Below are positions 1 through 8,141 of a stretch of 64,000 nucleotides of DNA, in pieces; within the stretch, counting starts at the first letter, position 1; each line of letters opens with the position of its first letter. Position numbers and translations under genes: made by a program. Source of the DNA: Rhizobium vallis (GTDB lineage: Bacteria > Pseudomonadota > Alphaproteobacteria > Rhizobiales > Rhizobiaceae); assembly GCF_003985155.1 (NCBI RefSeq), contig NZ_ML133696.1:121701-185700 (forward strand). Reading direction: 5' to 3'. A model generated the notes under the pieces. It had not been told where the DNA came from and searched no databases. It worked only from the letters and a program-made list of their open reading frames with translations.

Positions 1-22
1 TGCACAGTTTTGCGCGACATGC
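1..22. repeat. Partial family A palindromic repeat at window edge
   Basis: The first bases (TGCACAGTTTTGCGCGACAT) match the right half of the family A palindrome; the left half lies outside the window. Confidence 0.45.
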
Positions 23-79
23 TCTAGTGCTTACAATAGCATCCGCGCGGGCTCAACGATTCCGGGGAGATAAACCGGC

Positions 80-1153
80 ATGACTGAACTGAGGTCGATA
101 CTTGACGAGGCGGCGCGCGAGGGGCTGATTTCGCCGGAGGTGGGCGGACGGCTTCTGCCGTTCCTCACCGAGCGCGGCGTGGCTGTCGCGGCGGTGCAGC
201 CGGCACTGGCGGCCGAGGGGCCGGCCTGGTCGGATACGGAGACGCCGCGTTTCGTGCGCGGGTTCCACGACGTGCTGATTACCATCGGCATCGTCGTAGC
301 GCTCGTCGGCCTCTGGGGCCTTGCGCCGCTTTACGCGGTGCCTGTAGCCATCATCGTGCTTTCGGAAATCCTGGTGCGCCGCCAGCGGCTTGCCTTGCCG
401 GCCGTCAGCCTGACGATCGCGCTGTTCTGCTGGACATTTTTGCTGATGTCCCGCGTCTTCACGCCGTGGACTTCCCAGATCGGGGCTGAGCTGACGCAGT
501 TCGTCGCCGGCTTCCCGATCCTTCTTGGCGTCTACTATGCCCGCTATCGCGTGCCCTTGTCGCTGGCGCTCGCCATCATGTCGACGCTGGCCTTGGTACT
601 CACTCTGCTTTTGCGCCTGGTGCAATGGCTAAGCGGCAATCCCGCATTTTTCGTCGATCATCTTGCCCTGCTGGCTGCGATCGCCCTGGTCTGCGCGCTC
701 GGCCTCTTTGCGACGGCGCTCTATTTCGATCTCGGCGACCGGCTGCGCCGGACGACGCGATCGGATATCGCTTTCTGGCTGCATCTGGGTGCTGCGCCGG
801 CGCTGCTTTACAGCACCGTTTCCCTGCTGTCCTTCGGAGAAGGCGGCCATATCTTCGAGTTGGGGAACATGTCTGCCCGGACGCCCGTGGTCGTCGCGAC
901 CGTGGCGGCGCTGATGCTGATCGGCCTCGTCATCGACCGCCGCGCCTTCGTGACCTCGGGGCTGCTGTCGCTCGGGGTTGCGATCTTCAGCGTCTTCCGG
1001 CACGGAAGTGCGACTGTTGACACCTACGTCTCGACGACGCTGATCGTCGTCGGGGCCATCGTGCTCGTCATCGGAACAGGGTGGATGCCGCTTCGGAGAC
1101 TGGTGCTCAGGGCACTGCCGCCGGCAATCGCAAACAGGCTGCCGCCCGGTTGA
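80..1153 (+). CDS. Polytopic inner-membrane protein, DUF2157-like
   Basis: A 357-residue protein with a soluble N-terminal segment of about 65 residues, then roughly ten hydrophobic segments from about residue 70 to 345, so an integral inner-membrane protein. The N-terminal pattern (LDEAAREGLISPEVGGRLL) resembles the start of DUF2157-type membrane proteins, whose function is unknown. A GGGGAGA ribosome binding site lies 11 nt before the ATG. It converges with ychF, and a GC-rich hairpin spans its stop codon. No catalytic motif is visible. The reading frame is secure; the family assignment is tentative. Confidence 0.8.
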   Translation: MTELRSILDEAAREGLISPEVGGRLLPFLTERGVAVAAVQPALAAEGPAWSDTETPRFVRGFHDVLITIGIVVALVGLWGLAPLYAVPVAIIVLSEILVRRQRLALPAVSLTIALFCWTFLLMSRVFTPWTSQIGAELTQFVAGFPILLGVYYARYRVPLSLALAIMSTLALVLTLLLRLVQWLSGNPAFFVDHLALLAAIALVCALGLFATALYFDLGDRLRRTTRSDIAFWLHLGAAPALLYSTVSLLSFGEGGHIFELGNMSARTPVVVATVAALMLIGLVIDRRAFVTSGLLSLGVAIFSVFRHGSATVDTYVSTTLIVVGAIVLVIGTGWMPLRRLVLRALPPAIANRLPPG

Positions 1154-1159
1154 GGCGGC
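1141..1159. terminator. Hairpin at convergent gene ends
   Basis: GCCGCC and GGCGGC arms around a 7-nt loop span the stop codon of the membrane protein and lie 12 nt from the end of ychF. There is no strong T-run on either side, so a terminator role is only plausible. Confidence 0.3.
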
Positions 1160-1171
1160 AGCTAAATCCGA

Positions 1172-2275
1172 TCAGGTATTGAAACGGAAGTGAATGACGT
1201 CGCCGTCCTGGACGACATATTCCTTGCCTTCGTCACGCGCCTTGCCGGCGTCTTTCGCGCCGACTTCGCCGTTGTACTTGATGTAATCGTCATAGGCGAT
1301 GGTGTTGGCGCGGATGAAGCCGCGTTCGAAATCCGAATGGATGACGCCGGCCGCCTGCGGCGCCTTGGTGCCGCGCTCGATCGTCCAGGCGCGCGTTTCC
1401 TTCGGGCCGACGGTGAAATAGGTGATGAGGTGGAGCAGCTTGTAGCCGGCGCGGATCAGCCGGTCGAGGCCCGCCTCATCGAGGTCGAGAGCGGAGAGAA
1501 ATTCCTTGGCTTCCTCCTCGGGAAGCTGGGCAACTTCAGCCTCGATCGCCGCCGAGATGACGACGGTTTCGGCACCCTGTTCCCTCGCCATGACGGCGAC
1601 GGCTTCGGTGAATTCATTGCCGGTCGAGGCATCACCTTCGGCGACGTTGCAGACGTAGAGCACCGGATGCGAGGTCAGAAGGTTGAGCCCCTTGAGGATG
1701 GCGATCTCCTCGGCGTCGAGCGTCGACAGCAGCGTGCGCACCGGCTTGCCTTCGTTCAGCAGCTTTAGCGAGGCTTCCATGATCGGCAGCATCGCCATCG
1801 AATCCTTGTCCTTGCTGGTGGCGCGTTTGCGCGTCTGCTCGGTGCGGCGCTCCAGGCTTTCGAGGTCGGCGAGCATTAACTCGGTCTCGATCGTCTCGGC
1901 GTCGGCCACAGGATTGATGCGGCCCTCGACATGGGTGATGTCGCTGTCTTCGAAGCAGCGTAGCACATGCACGATGGCATCGACTTCGCGGATGTTGGCG
2001 AGGAACTGGTTGCCGAGGCCTTCACCCTTCGAGGCGCCGCGCACCAGGCCGGCGATGTCGACGAAGGAGATGCGGGTCGGGATCAGCTCCTTGGACTTGG
2101 CGATGTCGGCAAGCTTGCGCATGCGCGGGTCGGGCACGGCGACTTCGCCGGTGTTCGGCTCGATGGTGCAGAAGGGATAGTTCGCCGCCTGTGCCGCCGC
2201 CGTCTTGGTGAGCGCGTTGAAGAGGGTCGATTTGCCGACGTTCGGCAGGCCGACGATGCCGCATTTGAAGCCCAT
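1172..2275 (-). CDS. ychF: Redox-regulated P-loop ATPase YchF (Obg family)
   Basis: A 367-residue cytoplasmic P-loop NTPase of the universally conserved YchF/OLA1 family. Family members bind the ribosome and prefer ATP to GTP. Visible motifs are the Walker A/G1 loop GLPNVGKST near residues 8-16, the G3-type DIAGLVRGASKGEGLGNQF near residue 73-91, and a C-terminal TGS-like domain ending in HFRFNT. Length is normal for the family. It is transcribed toward the membrane protein, and its start lies about 85 nt from the divergent toxin-antitoxin operator. Housekeeping gene. Confidence 0.96.
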   Translation of the reverse strand: MGFKCGIVGLPNVGKSTLFNALTKTAAAQAANYPFCTIEPNTGEVAVPDPRMRKLADIAKSKELIPTRISFVDIAGLVRGASKGEGLGNQFLANIREVDAIVHVLRCFEDSDITHVEGRINPVADAETIETELMLADLESLERRTEQTRKRATSKDKDSMAMLPIMEASLKLLNEGKPVRTLLSTLDAEEIAILKGLNLLTSHPVLYVCNVAEGDASTGNEFTEAVAVMAREQGAETVVISAAIEAEVAQLPEEEAKEFLSALDLDEAGLDRLIRAGYKLLHLITYFTVGPKETRAWTIERGTKAPQAAGVIHSDFERGFIRANTIAYDDYIKYNGEVGAKDAGKARDEGKEYVVQDGDVIHFRFNT

Positions 2276-2359
2276 GGCTGATGTCCGTATTCATGAAAAC
2301 TTTGCCCCTGCCTATGGGGGAACACCTTCTCCCGGTCAAGGGTCCTTGAAATTAAAGCG

Positions 2360-2395
2360 CATTGAAAGTAAGGCAGAATTGCCTTACTTTCAATG
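2360..2395 (+). promoter_or_regulatory. Perfect 16+16 nt inverted repeat, probable TA operator
   Basis: CATTGAAAGTAAGGCA (2360-2375), a 4-nt spacer, then its exact reverse complement (2380-2395). It ends 16 nt before the antitoxin ATG. Position and symmetry fit an operator bound by the AbrB-type antitoxin or the TA complex. As RNA it would also form a stable hairpin just ahead of the start codon. Confidence 0.6.
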
Positions 2396-2411
2396 GAGCA
2401 GGAGTAGTGCA

Positions 2412-2669
2412 ATGGTCAGGCTCAAAGTTACGGCGAAAGGTCAGGTGACCCTCAAGAAAGAGGTTCTCGACCATCTCGGGGTAGCACCCGGTGATGAGAT
2501 CGAGATCGATCTCCTACCGAGAGGCAACGGAAATATTCACGCGATGAAGCCGATGGTACCTATCGATCGTCTCTTCGGCATGTTCGCTCACAAGGCCGAT
2601 AGAGCCTATTCCATCGACGAGATAAATGAGGCGATCGAGGCTGGATGGGCGGGCGAGGGCAAGGTTTGA
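2412..2669 (+). CDS. AbrB/MazE-type antitoxin
   Basis: An 85-residue protein opening with the swapped-hairpin AbrB/MazE DNA-binding pattern (VRLKVTAKGQVTLKKEVLDHLGVAPGDEIEIDLLP). The C-terminal half should wrap the toxin. It is followed with a 4-nt overlap by a PIN-domain ribonuclease, the classic VapBC-like layout. The ATG at 2412 is chosen because AbrB homology starts there; the open frame continues upstream through the operator palindrome but is not conserved-looking. Probably represses its own operon at the palindrome just upstream. Confidence 0.88.
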   Translation: MVRLKVTAKGQVTLKKEVLDHLGVAPGDEIEIDLLPRGNGNIHAMKPMVPIDRLFGMFAHKADRAYSIDEINEAIEAGWAGEGKV

Positions 2670-3067
2670 AGGTCGTCGTCGATACAAACATTCTCGTGCG
2701 GATGTTTACGCGCGACCATCCTCTGGAGAGTCCGAAGGCTGAAGAGTTCCTTCGGTCCTACAGTATCGTCGTGCCGAACCAGACGCTTTGCGAATTGGTC
2801 TGGGTTCTCCGCCGACTCTATAAATTCGATGCAGCTGAATTGAAGCAGGCGATAACATATCTCGGGGAGGCAGAGACGGTCACACTGGATCGTGCCGCTG
2901 TCACAAGCGGTCTTTTATTCTTGGAGGCTGGTGGCGATTTCGCGGATGGCATCATTGCGTTCGAAGGGGAAAGGCTTGGCGGAGAAAGCTTTGCGACATT
3001 CGACAGGAAAGCCGCCGCCATTCTTCAAAAAGCTGGCCAGAATTGTCTCCTGCTTTCCGTGGAATAA
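2666..3067 (+). CDS. PIN-domain toxin (VapC-like ribonuclease)
   Basis: PIN-domain protein of about 133 residues, presumed Mg-dependent RNase toxin. The first acidic residue lies in KVVVDTNILVRMF, the second in the mid-protein CELVWVL, and the third cluster in the DFADGIIAF and ATFDRKAA motifs. The preferred start is the TTG at 2666, which overlaps the antitoxin stop (TTGA) and places the PIN strand at the very N-terminus as in relatives. An in-frame ATG at 2645 would add seven residues. Translationally coupled to the AbrB-type antitoxin. Confidence 0.88.
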   Translation: MKVVVDTNILVRMFTRDHPLESPKAEEFLRSYSIVVPNQTLCELVWVLRRLYKFDAAELKQAITYLGEAETVTLDRAAVTSGLLFLEAGGDFADGIIAFEGERLGGESFATFDRKAAAILQKAGQNCLLLSVE

Positions 3068-3161
3068 CACTCCGTCATTGAACTGCCGTGCTTACGGTGC
3101 AATATATTGTTAGCGGATGTTTCTTTCCGCCTTTTCATGTCATCAACGGGTGGATCTTCCG

Positions 3162-3473
3162 ATGAGTGACAATGACGTTGCCCTGAAACCGAAGATCAAG
3201 GTGAAGCCGAAGCTGGATAAGCCGAAGCTCTACAAGGTCATCCTCGTCAACGACGATTATACGCCGCGCGAGTTCGTCATCGTGATCCTGAAGGTCGTCT
3301 TCCGCATGAGCGAGGAGACCGGCTACCGGGTGATGATGACCGCGCATAAGCTCGGTTCCTGCGTGGTCGTGGTCTGCGTCAGGGATATTGCCGAGACCAA
3401 GGCCAAGGAGGGCATCGACCTTGCCAAGGAGATGGGCTTCCCGCTGATGTTCACCACCGAGCCAGAGGAATAG
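3162..3473 (+). CDS. clpS: ATP-dependent Clp protease adaptor ClpS (ClpS2 type)
   Basis: A 103-residue ClpS adaptor, which delivers N-degron substrates to ClpAP. The core reads KVILVNDDYTPREFV, the residues that form the N-degron pocket region, followed by the MMTAHKLGSCVVVVC helix-strand. The charged lysine-rich N-terminal tail (about 25 residues) is the flexible ClpA-engaging part. It has no clpA beside it, unlike ClpS1, and the sequence matches the stand-alone ClpS2 form I recall from Agrobacterium. Start at 3162 chosen for homology; the frame extends upstream to 3117 without support. Confidence 0.92.
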   Translation: MSDNDVALKPKIKVKPKLDKPKLYKVILVNDDYTPREFVIVILKVVFRMSEETGYRVMMTAHKLGSCVVVVCVRDIAETKAKEGIDLAKEMGFPLMFTTEPEE

Positions 3474-3483
3474 GTCCTATCGC

Positions 3484-3936
3484 TCAGGACCGGCGGATCT
3501 GATAGCCGGTCTTGTCCTGCACGAAGCCGCAATTCTCATAGAAGCGTAGCGTCGCCGGGTTCTTGGAGCCGGTCAGCAGCATCACCTTGTAACAGCCCGC
3601 TTTCCAGGCCTGTTCCACCGCATGACCGATGATGGCGCCGGCGTAACCGCGCCGACGGTGATCGGCATGGGTGACGACGTTTTCGACGAGTGCATAGGAG
3701 GAGCCGCCCCGCGTCAGGTTCGGCACGGTGATCAACGTGACCGTGGCGGTGGCGAGACCGCCTGCAAAGCCGATGAATATGGTCATGCCCGGCTGGGCGA
3801 GGATGGCGGAGAAACGTTCCTCGGCCATCGCCCCGTCGAGAATGGGATCGGTCGGGTTCAGATGGTGGTAGAGGACGGTCAGCCCGGGGAGATCGCCTGA
3901 TGCGGCGGGACGGATAGTGAAATCCTGATCCGGCAC
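3484..3936 (-). CDS. GNAT family N-acetyltransferase
   Basis: A 150-residue GCN5-related acetyltransferase. The acetyl-CoA binding loop is visible as HRRRGYAGAIIGHAVEQAW (R/Q-x-x-G-x-G/A type), followed by the YKVMLLTGSKNPATLRFYENCGF motif typical of the family C-terminus. The substrate is unknown. It begins 4 nt after the pth stop codon on the same strand, so it is probably translated from the pth transcript. Confidence 0.88.
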   Translation of the reverse strand: MPDQDFTIRPAASGDLPGLTVLYHHLNPTDPILDGAMAEERFSAILAQPGMTIFIGFAGGLATATVTLITVPNLTRGGSSYALVENVVTHADHRRRGYAGAIIGHAVEQAWKAGCYKVMLLTGSKNPATLRFYENCGFVQDKTGYQIRRS

Positions 3937-3940
3937 CGGC

Positions 3941-4672
3941 TCAGTCTCCCTTGCCGCCGAACATCTTCTTCAGCATCTCGGCCATCGGACCGGTCGTCGG
4001 CAGTTTCGGCTGATTGCTGTTGCGGGCCTGGCGGATGTGCGACTGGCCGGCCGGCTTCTTGTCGCTGTCCTTGGCTTCCTTCCGCGGCTTCTCTTCCTCG
4101 GCCTTGCCGCCGAGCGCTACAGCGATCTTGTTCATCAGCTGCGAATCCTCGTTTCGCACCAGCATGTCGGCATTGTCGGCCAGAGTGTCGAGAAGCGGCT
4201 CCAGCCAGACCCTGTCGGCCTTGGCGAAATCGCCGAGCACATGGTTCTGCACCATTTCCTTGACGCCGGGATGGCCGATGCCGAGACGCAGACGCCGGTA
4301 TTCTTTGCCGCAATGGGCGTCCAACGACTTGATGCCGTTGTGGCCGCCATGGCCGCCGCCGGTCTTCAGCCGCGCCTTGCCCGGGGGCAGATCAAGTTCG
4401 TCGTAGATGGCGACCAGGTCGGCGGGCTGGAGCTTGTAGAAGCGCATGGCTTCGCCGACGGACTCGCCGGAGAGGTTCATGAAGGTCTGCGGCTTGATCA
4501 GCAGCACCTTCTCGCCGGCAATCTCGCCCTCGGCAATCTCGGCCCGGAACTTCTTCGACCAGGGCGAGAAGCTGTGGCGCCGATGAATGGCATCGACGGC
4601 CATGAAGCCGATATTGTGGCGATTGCCGGCGTATTTGCCGCCGGGATTGCCGAGACCCGCGATGATCAGCAT
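3941..4672 (-). CDS. pth: Peptidyl-tRNA hydrolase with C-terminal extension
   Basis: Releases peptides from prematurely dropped peptidyl-tRNA. Catalytic and binding motifs are present: GLGNPGGKYAGNRHNIGF with the catalytic His, KPQTFMNLSGESV, and DELDLPPGKARLKTGGGHGGHNG. At 243 residues it is about 50 longer than the E. coli enzyme; the extra part is a Lys/Glu-rich low-complexity tail (about residue 190-243), as in other rhizobia. In many bacteria pth directly follows rplY; here rplY lies 3.5 kb upstream on the same strand, separated by two genes. Confidence 0.96.
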   Translation of the reverse strand: MLIIAGLGNPGGKYAGNRHNIGFMAVDAIHRRHSFSPWSKKFRAEIAEGEIAGEKVLLIKPQTFMNLSGESVGEAMRFYKLQPADLVAIYDELDLPPGKARLKTGGGHGGHNGIKSLDAHCGKEYRRLRLGIGHPGVKEMVQNHVLGDFAKADRVWLEPLLDTLADNADMLVRNEDSQLMNKIAVALGGKAEEEKPRKEAKDSDKKPAGQSHIRQARNSNQPKLPTTGPMAEMLKKMFGGKGD

Positions 4673-4690
4673 GGCCTGTCTTTCCTCGCT

Positions 4691-4736
4691 TGAGCATGTC
4701 GCGCAAAATTGTGCAGCGGTTTTCGATCACGACATA
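4691..4736. repeat. Palindromic intergenic repeat, family A
   Basis: Imperfect 46-nt palindrome starting GAGCATGTCGCGCAAAA and ending in ATCACGACAT. Related copies lie at 1-22, 16348-16394, 20889-20932 and 41925-41974. It sits just upstream of the pth start. The pattern is that of rhizobial dispersed palindromic (RIME-like) elements. Confidence 0.6.
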
Positions 4737-4868
4737 CGGAAAACCTAAGACCTAAAGCGTGGCCGGCGAATCCGAAAGATCGTGACGCGCTTTAGGGTTT
4801 TCCCGACGTTCACCACCCGGAAACGAAAGCAAAGTCAAGCGGAAAGGGCAATGGCCTGCCGGGCGGCG

Positions 4869-5585
4869 TCACTCCGACAGGTTCATGCCGTATTTCAGGT
4901 AGATCTGCTTCTGGTCACCATCGGCGATCAGCTTGTCGAGGGCAGCCTGCATCTTGGCGCGCAGATCGTCCGGAAAGCTCTTCTCACAGGCGATGCCCAT
5001 CGGCTGGGCGGACAGCACGGTCACCATCTCCACTGGCTGGTCGGCCTTCAGCTTTTCGAAATAGAGCTCGGAGATCGGCATCATGTCGATGCGCCCGCTC
5101 AAGAGCTTGCGCAGCGTGGCGTTGAAGTCGCTGGCGATGTCGAGCTTGGTAAAGCCCTTCTCCTTCAGGATCGTCTCGGTATAATCCTCGCGCTGGGTGC
5201 CGATCGTGTATTTCTTCGCCTCGTCGAGATTGGCGGCGGCGATGCCCGAGCCCTTGCGGGTGATCAGGATATTGCGGTCGATGAGCAGCGGCTCGATCCA
5301 TTTGAACAAGGGGTCTCGCGCGCTGTTGTGGGCGGTCGCGAAGACGCAGGTCATCGGCGCGGTGCGGGCAAGGCCATAGGCGCGCGCCCAGGGCATGACC
5401 TCGAGTGTGTAATCGACACCGATCGCCGCCATCACCTTTTGGACCTGCTCAACGGTCGCGCCCTTGATTACCTTGCCTTCGCGATAGTTGAAGGGGGCAT
5501 AATCCTCGGTGGTGAAGGCCACCGTCTGCGCATGGGCGGCGCAAGGCAGCGCCAGGCATGCGAGAAGCAGGAGCTTTTTCATCAT
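4869..5585 (-). CDS. Periplasmic solute-binding protein, family 3 type, no cognate permease
   Basis: A 238-residue binding protein of the polar amino-acid type (SBP_bac_3-like). A signal peptide is clear (MMKKLLLLACLALPCAAHAQ, cleavage after AHA; the Pro before Cys argues against a lipobox). The family-like segment YAPFNYREGKVIKGATVEQVQKVM follows, and the C-terminus ends in DQKQIYLKYGM. No permease or ATPase gene is nearby. The gene starts 21 nt after a membrane-bound GGDEF-EAL gene on the same strand, so the two form an operon, and a sensory rather than transport role is inferred. The ligand is unknown. Confidence 0.87.
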   Translation of the reverse strand: MMKKLLLLACLALPCAAHAQTVAFTTEDYAPFNYREGKVIKGATVEQVQKVMAAIGVDYTLEVMPWARAYGLARTAPMTCVFATAHNSARDPLFKWIEPLLIDRNILITRKGSGIAAANLDEAKKYTIGTQREDYTETILKEKGFTKLDIASDFNATLRKLLSGRIDMMPISELYFEKLKADQPVEMVTVLSAQPMGIACEKSFPDDLRAKMQAALDKLIADGDQKQIYLKYGMNLSE

Positions 5586-5606
5586 ATCATCTCCTTCGTT
5601 CTTCGT

Positions 5607-7958
5607 TCACGAGGCGCGTGCGACGTTGGGCTGCGGCGCCATCAATTCCTCGATAAGCTTGGCTGCATGCTGCGGGCGATGGAAGAGGTAGCCCTGGCCG
5701 TAGTCAAGCCCCATCTGGTGGAGCGTGCGGCACTCTTCTTCGGTCTCGATCCCCTCGGCAATAACGGTGCAGTTCATCTTGTGGGAAAGCGTGGTAATGC
5801 CCTCGATCAGCATGCGGCTCTTCTGGCGCACATCGTCGTCGCCGTCATTGATCGCGCGGGTAAAGGACTGGTCGATCTTGATGATATCGACCGGAAAGCG
5901 GTTGAGGTAGCTCAGCGACGAATAGCCGGTGCCGAAATCGTCGAGCGCAATCCGGCAGCCGAAACGGCGAAGCTCGGTGACGATCATGCGGATCTGCGGG
6001 TTGTCGTGCATCAGCACGGCTTCGGTGATCTCGACGACGATGCGCTCGGGGCGGATGCCGTGGCGGCCGACGATGGCGGCAAGGCGGGTCGGCAGGGTGG
6101 CTTCGAACTGCAGCGGCGAGAAGTTGATGGCGAGATAGGTATCCTGCATGCCCGATATGCGGGAAATCTTCGCGAGGTTGGCGACCGCCTTTTCCATGAT
6201 GACGTTGCCGACGCGGACGATCTTTGCCGTCTCCTCGGCGACGTTGATGATTTCAGCCGGCGGCATCAGGCCCTTCTGCGGGTGGTTGAGGCGCATCAGC
6301 GCCTCGAAGCCGGCAATGCTGCGGCCATTCAGGTTGACGATCGGCTGCAGGAAAGCCTCGAACCAGTTGTCGACGAGGCCGGCTTCGATATTGGCCTCGA
6401 TCTCGGCGCGGCTGCGGGCGCGGTCGAGCATGACGTTGTCGAAGAGTTGCGCGCCGTTCTTGCCGTCGCGTTTCTTGGCATACATCGCCATGTCGGATTT
6501 CTGCAGCAGTTCGGCTGCGGTCGCGGCATGCCTGGGATAGATGGCGATGCCGACCGAAGCGCTGAGATGCATGTCGGGACCGAAGGGTGTTTCGAAGATC
6601 GAGGCGATCTGCTCGCACATCATGCTGGCGCGCTTCTCGGCGTCCTTGGCCGGCAGCAGGATGGCGAATTCGTCACCGCCGAGGCGGGCGGCCTCGTCGG
6701 AGGGAGCAAGATGCGTCTTCAGGCGCTCGACGAGCTCGATCAGCGCCGTATCGCCGGCGGCATGGCCCATATTGTCATTGATCCACTTGAAGCGGTCGAG
6801 ATCGACGAACAGGCAGGCGAGTTCCTGGCCGGCTGCGTCGGCGGCGGCAATCTTGTTGTCGAGGACGGCTTCGAAGCCCTGGCGGTTGAGAAGCCCGGTC
6901 AGGTGGTCTGTGATTGCCTGACGGTGGTTGCGGTCCTCGGAGGCCTTGAGCTCGGTTACATCGGTCATAACGGACAGTGAGAGGCGGTCCTGGGCGTCGG
7001 CTGCCGCTTCCGATTCCATGATGAGGACGTCCATGACGCGGCCGTCCTTACAGATGAACTTGACGGTGACGGCCGTGCCGTTTTCCGCTTCGCGGCGCCT
7101 GACGAACCTGTCGCGGCTGTTTGAAGTGACGAGGTTGGCGAAGTTGCGGCCGATGACGGCGGCGCGATGATAGCCAGTGGCGAAGAGCCAGTAATCGCTG
7201 ACAGCGGTGATGCGGTCTTCCTCGTCGAGCGAGAAGAGCATGGCTGGGGTCAGGTTGTAGATATCGGTGGCGCGGCGATGGGCGACCTTCAGCTCCTTCT
7301 CCTCGCTTTCGAGCTTGGTCTGCATCTCGTTGAAGCTGTGGGCAAGGCGGCCCATCTCGTCGTTCGACTGCCAGTCGACATGATGGCGAGAGCCGAGCTG
7401 GCGCGTCGCCTCGATCGCGGCCGCCAGCCGCATCAGCGGCTGGATGACGAAGATGCGGTTGCCGATCAGCGCCGTGCCGAAGACCGTCAGCACCGCGAAG
7501 ATGAAGATCGAGATGAAGACGACCTCTTCCTGTTTCAGGCCCGAAAACAGGCCGAGTGCCGGGTAATAGACGCTGATGCTGCCGAGGTTCTTCGGACCGT
7601 CGACCGTGTTGTAGATGATGGCGCGCGACACCTGCACCAGCTTGCCGTCGAACGAGCGCGGAATGGTGGATTGGCTGATATCGAGCTGGCCCGACTGGTC
7701 GCGCACCTCGACCTTGACGATAGCGCCCTGGGAAACGACCGTCGCGCTGATCTGGGTGACGCTGTCCTCGTCGAGATCCCAGAGGGGTTTGGCCAGCGCC
7801 TGGGCATTGGCGACAAGAAGAACGGAGATATGATCGCGTATTTCTTTGTCGGCCCGTTCGGAGGAGAGGAAGAGAAAGAGAACAAAGAGGGGAGCCACGA
7901 AAACGAGCAGGGCTCCGCATACTATTGCAAAAAATCTGTTCTCAACGGAATTGCTCAT
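5607..7958 (-). CDS. Membrane GGDEF-EAL c-di-GMP enzyme with HAMP and PAS
   Basis: A 783-residue c-di-GMP turnover protein. Order: TM (about 10-32), periplasmic sensor (about 33-145), TM (146-168), HAMP (about 170-225), PAS (about 240-345), GGDEF (about 355-510), EAL (about 525-775). The RLGGDEFAIL active site is intact and no RxxD inhibition site precedes it. The EAL domain keeps GFEALMRLNHP, EITEAVL, DDFGTGYSSLSYL and AEGIE, so phosphodiesterase activity is likely too. The downstream orphan binding protein probably feeds the periplasmic domain, as NspS does for MbaA in Vibrio cholerae. Which activity dominates cannot be read from sequence. Confidence 0.94.
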   Translation of the reverse strand: MSNSVENRFFAIVCGALLVFVAPLFVLFLFLSSERADKEIRDHISVLLVANAQALAKPLWDLDEDSVTQISATVVSQGAIVKVEVRDQSGQLDISQSTIPRSFDGKLVQVSRAIIYNTVDGPKNLGSISVYYPALGLFSGLKQEEVVFISIFIFAVLTVFGTALIGNRIFVIQPLMRLAAAIEATRQLGSRHHVDWQSNDEMGRLAHSFNEMQTKLESEEKELKVAHRRATDIYNLTPAMLFSLDEEDRITAVSDYWLFATGYHRAAVIGRNFANLVTSNSRDRFVRRREAENGTAVTVKFICKDGRVMDVLIMESEAAADAQDRLSLSVMTDVTELKASEDRNHRQAITDHLTGLLNRQGFEAVLDNKIAAADAAGQELACLFVDLDRFKWINDNMGHAAGDTALIELVERLKTHLAPSDEAARLGGDEFAILLPAKDAEKRASMMCEQIASIFETPFGPDMHLSASVGIAIYPRHAATAAELLQKSDMAMYAKKRDGKNGAQLFDNVMLDRARSRAEIEANIEAGLVDNWFEAFLQPIVNLNGRSIAGFEALMRLNHPQKGLMPPAEIINVAEETAKIVRVGNVIMEKAVANLAKISRISGMQDTYLAINFSPLQFEATLPTRLAAIVGRHGIRPERIVVEITEAVLMHDNPQIRMIVTELRRFGCRIALDDFGTGYSSLSYLNRFPVDIIKIDQSFTRAINDGDDDVRQKSRMLIEGITTLSHKMNCTVIAEGIETEEECRTLHQMGLDYGQGYLFHRPQHAAKLIEELMAPQPNVARAS

Positions 7959-8084
7959 ATTTCCGTCTACTCCCCCGGCCGGCCTTATTTGCTGTCGTGC
8001 GTTGGGCGGGCTTCTCGCAGCTGACGGAGCATGCTTCCATAAATTTGTTAAATGTTGCTAAAACCGCAACCTTTCCGGGCAACG

Positions 8085-8115
8085 AAAAAGCCCGCTTTCC
8101 AGGGGAAAGCGGGCC
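8085..8115 (-). terminator. Intrinsic terminator of rplY
   Basis: On the minus strand GCCCGCTTTCC and GGAAAGCGGGC arms enclose a short loop and are followed by a TTTTTC run, 27 nt past the rplY stop codon. A canonical rho-independent terminator. Confidence 0.85.
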
Positions 8116-8141
8116 ATATGCTTTACAAATTGTCGAAGCGA

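Noticed and set aside
2666..3067. Horizontal island around the toxin-antitoxin genes
   Set aside because: Flanked by housekeeping genes ychF and clpS without tRNA, integrase or direct repeats; a single-module insertion is enough to explain it.
4782..6980. 732-codon open frame on the plus strand
   Set aside because: Antisense shadow of the GGDEF-EAL and binding-protein genes; composition is that of a reversed GC-rich coding strand and no domain is recognisable.
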